Shown one piece after another: positions 42,785 through 47,047 of a stretch of 47,047 nt of DNA. The translations under genes were made by a program, and so were the position numbers. Source of the stretch: Flavobacteriia bacterium (lineage in GTDB: Bacteria; Bacteroidota; Bacteroidia; Flavobacteriales_D; Crocinitomicaceae); assembly GCA_016183815.1 (NCBI GenBank), contig JACPDW010000004.1, positions 1 through 47,047 of the forward strand, given 5' to 3'. Under the pieces are notes generated by a model. That model did no database searches, was not told where the DNA came from, and saw only the letters and a program-made list of their open reading frames with translations. Positions within the stretch are counted from its first letter, which is position 1, and each line of letters begins with the position of its first letter.

Positions 42785-44695
42785 TCACGATGCATTATCC
42801 AACGGTTCTTTTTCATTATTATCACTTGTTGCAATCAAATTTTCTTTTGCTATTTCTTCTTCCAAATCTTTTTCGACACGTAAATTATCAATAATAAAAT
42901 CTTGTCTTTCTGGTGTATTTTTACCCATAAAATAAGACAAAATAGAATCTATGGTCGCTTCTTTTGTTAACAATACTGGCTCTAAACGGATGTCTTCACC
43001 AATAAAATGTTTAAATTCGTCTGGAGAGATTTCACCTAATCCTTTGAAACGAGTAATTTCTGGATTTTTCCCTAATTCATTGATGGCTTTTCTTCTTTCT
43101 TCGTCAGAATAACAATAAATAGTCTTTTTCTTATTTCTTACTCTAAAAAGTGGTGTTTGTAAAACATAAACGTGATTTCTTTTGACTAAATCAGGAAAAA
43201 ATTGTAAGAAAAAAGTCAATAATAATAATCGAATATGCATTCCATCAACATCAGCATCAGTTGCAATTACAATATTATTGTAGCGAAGATTATCCATGTC
43301 GTCTTCAATGTCTAAAGCCGCTTGAATTAGATTAAATTCTTCATTTTCATAAACAATTTTTTTGGTTAAACCATAACAATTTAAAGGTTTACCTCTCAAA
43401 CTAAAAACGGCTTGAGTATTCACATCACGGGATTTAGTTATCGACCCACTAGCCGAATCACCTTCGGTTATAAACAAAGTGGTTTCTTCTCTTCTTTGGT
43501 CTTTTAAATCAGTTAAATGAACACGGCAATCTCTTAATTTTTTATTATGTAAATTTGACTTTTTTGAGCGTTCTCTAGCTAGTTTTCTTATCCCTGATAA
43601 TTCTTTTCTTTCTCGTTCAGATTGTTTAATCTTTTTTTCAATAATATCAGCAACTTGAGGATTCCTGTGAAGGTAATTGTCTAACTTTTCTTTTAAAAAA
43701 TCGTTGATAAAAGTCCGCATTGATTGACCTCCTGGCTCAATTTCTTGTGAACCTAATTTTGTTTTAGTTTGAGATTCAAAAATTGGTTCAACTACTTTTA
43801 CGGCAATTGCTGCTACAATGGACTGTCTGATATCTGCAGCATCGTAATTTTTGTTATAAAAATCTCGAATAATTTTAGCAACAGATTCTCTAAAATAACT
43901 TTGATGAGTACCTCCTTGAGTTGTATGTTGTCCGTTCACAAACGAATAATAATCTTCACCGTAGGTTTTACCATGAGTAAATGCCACTTCAATATCTTCG
44001 CCTTCTAAATGAATAATAGGATACAGAGGATCACCGTCCATATTGTTGTCCAATAAATCTTTTAAGCCCTCTTTGGATTGATATTTTTCACCATTGAAAT
44101 AAATTGCTAATCCTCTATTTAAATAACAATAATTCCAAATTAATTTCTCCAAATAAGGAGTTTTAAAGATGAACTTTTTGAAAATTGTTTCGTCAGGAAT
44201 AAATTCAACATAAGTACCATTTGCTTCGTCTGTTTTACATAAAATATCGTCATTTACAATTTCACCTTTTGAAAAAGATACTTTTTTCATTTCTCCATCA
44301 CGAACAGAATATACCATAAAATAAGAACTTAAAGCATTCACTGCTTTTGTACCTACCCCATTTAACCCGACAGATTTTTTAAATGCTTTAGAATCGTATT
44401 TTCCACCTGTATTCATTTTGGAAACCACTTCAGCTACTTTTCCAAGAGGAATTCCGCGACCATAATCACGAACTGAAACTTTACCATCTTTGACAATTAT
44501 ATCAATTTTTTTACCATTCCCCATCACAAATTCATCGATACAGTTGTCGATTACTTCTTTGACGAGGATATAAATTCCGTCATCGGCGGCTGCTCCATCG
44601 CCCAACTTTCCGATGTACATCCCAGGGCGTAAACGAATGTGTTCTTTCCAATCGAGTGAACGTATATTGTCTTCGGTATATTGATTTTCTGTCAT
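42785..44695 (-). CDS. parE: DNA topoisomerase IV subunit B
   Basis: The 636-residue ATPase subunit of topoisomerase IV has the GHKL ATP-binding motifs '[15 protein letters not shown]', '[11 protein letters not shown]' and '[14 protein letters not shown]'. The Toprim domain has '[17 protein letters not shown]' and '[19 protein letters not shown]', whose Asp and Glu residues hold magnesium. Length is typical for ParE of this phylum. It is separated from parC by a KilA-N gene and a ~230-bp region with palindromic sites. GyrB was considered, but the adjacent ParC supports parE. Confidence 0.93.
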   Translation of the reverse strand: MTENQYTEDNIRSLDWKEHIRLRPGMYIGKLGDGAAADDGIYILVKEVIDNCIDEFVMGNGKKIDIIVKDGKVSVRDYGRGIPLGKVAEVVSKMNTGGKYDSKAFKKSVGLNGVGTKAVNALSSYFMVYSVRDGEMKKVSFSKGEIVNDDILCKTDEANGTYVEFIPDETIFKKFIFKTPYLEKLIWNYCYLNRGLAIYFNGEKYQSKEGLKDLLDNNMDGDPLYPIIHLEGEDIEVAFTHGKTYGEDYYSFVNGQHTTQGGTHQSYFRESVAKIIRDFYNKNYDAADIRQSIVAAIAVKVVEPIFESQTKTKLGSQEIEPGGQSMRTFINDFLKEKLDNYLHRNPQVADIIEKKIKQSERERKELSGIRKLARERSKKSNLHNKKLRDCRVHLTDLKDQRREETTLFITEGDSASGSITKSRDVNTQAVFSLRGKPLNCYGLTKKIVYENEEFNLIQAALDIEDDMDNLRYNNIVIATDADVDGMHIRLLLLTFFLQFFPDLVKRNHVYVLQTPLFRVRNKKKTIYCYSDEERRKAINELGKNPEITRFKGLGEISPDEFKHFIGEDIRLEPVLLTKEATIDSILSYFMGKNTPERQDFIIDNLRVEKDLEEEIAKENLIATSDNNEKEPLDNAS

Positions 44696-44887
44696 TTACT
44701 TTTATGCTAATGAATAACTTACAAAGGTAATGAACGAAAAGCATTTTTTCTCATAAACTTATTATGATTTATGAACGTGGTTTTGTTGAATACGTTTGAG
44801 TTTAGAAAAAGGTAAAAATAGATTAGATTAAATCGAAAATGTCCGATTATATTTGATAAATTTAAGGGATAGATATTTTTCAAATTT

Positions 44888-45535
44888 TTAATAAAAAATT
44901 TGTCGATCTAAATGAATAGAATGTTTTTGATTTTCAAAATCTCTATATTCAATTCTTTTTAATGTTAGTGATTTTTTACTTGCATCTTTTTCCAAAACTT
45001 TTAAAATATCTTGTTTAATTTTTGACCCAAAATTTTTGTATTGGTTTCCATTAATTTCAAAAACCAAGTTATCAATAAAGTAATTAACATTTAGAGGAAT
45101 ATGTTTTTCATAAGTCAATTTAAAATTGTGTTTTATCAGCGTTTCTAAATGTAAAGGTTTTAGAGAAATTAAGCTATCATTTATAAAAACGGATGGTGGA
45201 GGTGGATTGAAGGATCTTATTGAAAAAGATTTTATTAAAAATATTTCGCTTTTATAAATTCCATACAAATCAATCTTTATATTGCCTTCTTCAAGAGGTT
45301 CAAGTAAAGCACTATTTTTTGTTTCAAATTTAATTTTCAATTTATCTGATTTAATAAATAAAGAATCGTAATTTCCTTCATAGTTAAATTCTAAATAATT
45401 ATCAAACAATTTGTAAACGATATAAGAATCAGATAATGAAATTAAAGAATTTTGTGAAAAAGTAGTAAATGATACTAAAAGCGAAATGATAAACAGCTTT
45501 ACTACGAGTAGCTTACATTTTTTTAAGGATTTCAT
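44888..45535 (-). CDS. Secreted protein of unknown function
   Basis: The 215-residue exported protein has a signal peptide (about 10-28, 'LLVVKLFIISLLVSFTTFSQ') and a beta-rich body with no family that I recognise. 'NYFIDNLVFEINGNQYKNFG' and other strands suggest an Ig-like or gliding-motility-type fold, a weak hint only. Its ATG (45535) lies inside the end of the HepT gene with a 23-base overlap, so it may be translated as a third gene of the MntA-HepT operon. Confidence 0.6.
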   Translation of the reverse strand: MKSLKKCKLLVVKLFIISLLVSFTTFSQNSLISLSDSYIVYKLFDNYLEFNYEGNYDSLFIKSDKLKIKFETKNSALLEPLEEGNIKIDLYGIYKSEIFLIKSFSIRSFNPPPPSVFINDSLISLKPLHLETLIKHNFKLTYEKHIPLNVNYFIDNLVFEINGNQYKNFGSKIKQDILKVLEKDASKKSLTLKRIEYRDFENQKHSIHLDRQIFY

Positions 45536-45842
45536 TTTTTAATAAAGGAATGTGAATTTTAAGAATTGCCCAAATAATGGAAGAATCCATTGAATCGTAA
45601 TAATGAATTAATCGATTTCTAAAGCCAACTATTTTTCTAGTATTTTGCAAGTTAAAACTTGGATTATTTTTGTCAATTTTATTTGCTGCTTCTCCAATAA
45701 TACTTAATTGTCTTTCAACAGCACTTTGAGTTTTTTTATCTTTGTCAAAATCATTATAATCAAACGTATTTGATGTAAAATCTTCAATTAATTTGATTGC
45801 TTGTAAAATGTCAGATAAGTACTTTTTTACTTGCTCCATCAT
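45513..45842 (-). CDS. hepT: HepT-like toxin (HEPN ribonuclease)
   Basis: The 109-residue protein belongs to the DUF86/HepT family, with the HEPN motif Rx4H in 'RNRLIHYYDSMDSSIIW' (about 75-91). HepT is an RNase that is AMPylated and silenced by its partner MntA. The N-terminal helices 'VKKYLSDILQAIKLIEDFTS' are typical. It follows the MntA gene with a 32-base overlap, so they form one transcript, with the antitoxin first. Confidence 0.85.
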   Translation of the reverse strand: MMEQVKKYLSDILQAIKLIEDFTSNTFDYNDFDKDKKTQSAVERQLSIIGEAANKIDKNNPSFNLQNTRKIVGFRNRLIHYYDSMDSSIIWAILKIHIPLLKNEILKKM

Positions 45843-46149
45843 AAATTAGGATTTTACTTTTATCAATATTTTCTTTAAAATAGGGGTTTTGAATAGAACG
45901 TTCACTAATCAAATCTACTTTTTTTACAAAAAAACTTTCTAATACATCCCATAATGACATTAATTTTTCACCTTTTTTAATAGGGTTTTGCTCATTTATT
46001 TCAACAATTAAATCAATATCACTTGTTGAAGGATTAAATTGATCATTGGTGGAAGATCCAAATGCATACAGCTTATCCACATTATGTTTTTTGCAAATCA
46101 AAATAAAATCGTTTATGCGTTTTGAAATCTCATCTTTTATAAACATCAA
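45811..46149 (-). CDS. mntA: MntA-like minimal nucleotidyltransferase (antitoxin)
   Basis: The 112-residue protein has the minimal nucleotidyltransferase motif: 'YAFGSSTNDQFNPSTSDIDL' gives GS, spacer, then the metal-binding D-x-D, and 'KVDLISE' is the third carboxylate region. It would transfer AMP to a tyrosine near the HepT active site to block the toxin. It is the first gene of the operon. The helix-rich C-terminus fits the family. The ATG 46149 has 134 bases of AT-rich sequence upstream. Confidence 0.85.
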   Translation of the reverse strand: MMFIKDEISKRINDFILICKKHNVDKLYAFGSSTNDQFNPSTSDIDLIVEINEQNPIKKGEKLMSLWDVLESFFVKKVDLISERSIQNPYFKENIDKSKILIYDGASKKVLI

Positions 46150-46283
46150 TTTAGAATTTTAATCAAAGATAGTAAATAAATAGAAACGAATATCTTTTAA
46201 TAAATTTAAATTATAAAATTGAAAAACAAATTGAATAAATATGACCTATTTAACATTATTTGCATTCATTTTAAACTCTATTT

Positions 46284-46910
46284 TCATTCTATTTGCATCC
46301 TATAATGTCCCACTATTGCGTGTCTTTCAAAAGACAAAAACCATATATGTAATGCTTTTTTATCTTGATCGGAAAAATGGATTAAAGGTCCGTCTATTCC
46401 CACCTTGTGACTGTCTAACCATTTATCTTGACCATCTAAAAGTAAAGCATAAAAAGGTGATATCAATGATTTATTTTTCAAATGCTCACTGTAAGTTTCA
46501 TAAAATGAATGATTTCCAATGCCCATAGAATTTTTCCATGCATCATTTGCCTCACTTTCACTTAAAACAGGAATTAGATTAAAATCAAGTCCACCAATTA
46601 CAAATTTTGTTATTTCATCTGTTGATTTATGCAAAAAAGTAAATTGTATTTCGTTTAAAACTTGTTGATTTGAATTTGATTTTATTTCAAATAATTCAAT
46701 ATTTTTTAAAAAATAAATTCTACCAAGTTCAGTTTTTCTAGGGTCTTTTTTATTGTAATATCCTGGAGGTGTAAAAGTTGCAAATAATGTAGAATCACTT
46801 TGTAAATTCCTCATTTTTAAGAAAGATGATGGATAAATGATTTCTTTGAATTTTTTTTGCCTCTCACCTTTTACAGGATAAGGTTGATCTGATAAATCAA
46901 TATAACTTAA
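46284..46910 (-). pseudogene. Unidentified gene, 5' end cut by the second MITE-like copy
   Basis: The native coding sequence up to 46910 reads 'LSYIDLSDQPYPVKGERQKK', then about 190 residues ending 'ERHAIVGHYRMQIE'. I do not recognise the family. Features such as 'LFATFTPPGYYNKKDPRKTE' and 'ISPFYALLLDGQDKWLDSHK' are of unknown meaning. Its start codon lies beyond the element and outside the window. The apparent start (TTG, 46934) is inside the inserted element, so the present reading is not the native protein. Confidence 0.65.
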
Positions 46911-47047
46911 ATGGGATAACAAGATAGAGTGCAATATAAATTATTAGTTGAAAATTCGTCTTACAAATAGTGAAAATTACAGGTTTAACGATAATCAATG
47001 GCACCTAATTGTTAGTAAAAAGCGAAGCGATGGCTATTGCGGGAACC
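46911..47047. mobile_element. MITE-like element, copy 2 (cut by window end)
   Basis: These 137 bases are identical to 10793-10929, in the same orientation, and are preceded by TTAA in both copies. The element interrupts the unrecognised minus-strand gene to its left. The right half with the stem-loop and end is outside the window, so its target duplication cannot be seen. Confidence 0.85.

Noticed and set aside
10793-46910. A 36-kb composite transposon between the two MITE-like copies
   Set aside because: The interval holds essential genes such as parE, parC, dapF and lpxD, and each copy interrupts its own gene independently.

Overview
The window looks like a chromosomal segment of a low-GC Bacteroidota, most likely a Flavobacteriia-type organism. 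The evidence is the AT-rich sequence, recurrent Bacteroidota promoter boxes (TAnnTTTG with an upstream TTTG), and lineage-typical genes: bshB1, a GWxTD protein, a DUF3078 protein, a PorE-like TPR/PD40/OmpA protein and two POT peptide transporters. No rRNA, tRNA or CRISPR array was seen.

Region 1 (1 to about 7400) is the most unusual part. It holds five cargo units, all on the + strand: an SdiA-regulated-like lipoprotein, an AAA+ ATPase/DUF4143 protein, an erythromycin-esterase-like protein, a HigB/HigA-type toxin-antitoxin pair and a DUF2971 protein. Long near-identical repeats of about 260 to 520 bp separate them. Each unit begins with GTT and ends with AAC. In four of five units the first 9-10 bases are the reverse complement of the last 9-10 bases, with a different sequence in each unit. 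This is the geometry of integron gene cassettes with attC sites, but the junctions also carry a promoter and in one case a terminator. No integrase is visible and the array continues off the left edge.

Region 2 (7480 to about 24000) is mostly housekeeping or envelope genes: aminotransferase, YkgJ-type Fe/Zn cluster protein, OmpA protein, MscL, PorE-like protein, acyl-CoA dehydrogenase, an AlbA_2/ATPase regulator, BshB1 and the Kup K+ transporter. A 261-bp MITE-like element with an 11-bp target duplication splits the DUF3078 gene. A second, identical copy begins at 46911 and interrupts another gene.

Region 3 (23363 to 28189, minus strand) is a small accessory or defence-like island. It has a Dual-OB gene broken by a homopolymer frameshift, a DUF488 protein directly upstream of it, and a Type IIG-like restriction-methylation gene. 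The last is interrupted by an element that encodes a DUF559 (Vsr-like) nuclease, bounded by inverted copies of a 39-bp unit repeated 3.3 times at one end.

Region 4 (28261 to 44695) holds a flavin oxidoreductase, two SpoIIE/PP2C phosphatases, two POT transporters, dapF, lpxD, a GWxTD protein, and topoisomerase IV parC and parE. A KilA-N gene sits between parE and parC. Three 30-bp palindromic sites (TTTAAA, spacer, CGAATTCG, spacer, TTTAAA) and a weaker fourth lie in and upstream of this gene.

Region 5 (44888 to the end) has an MntA/HepT toxin-antitoxin pair, two unrecognised genes and the second MITE-like copy.
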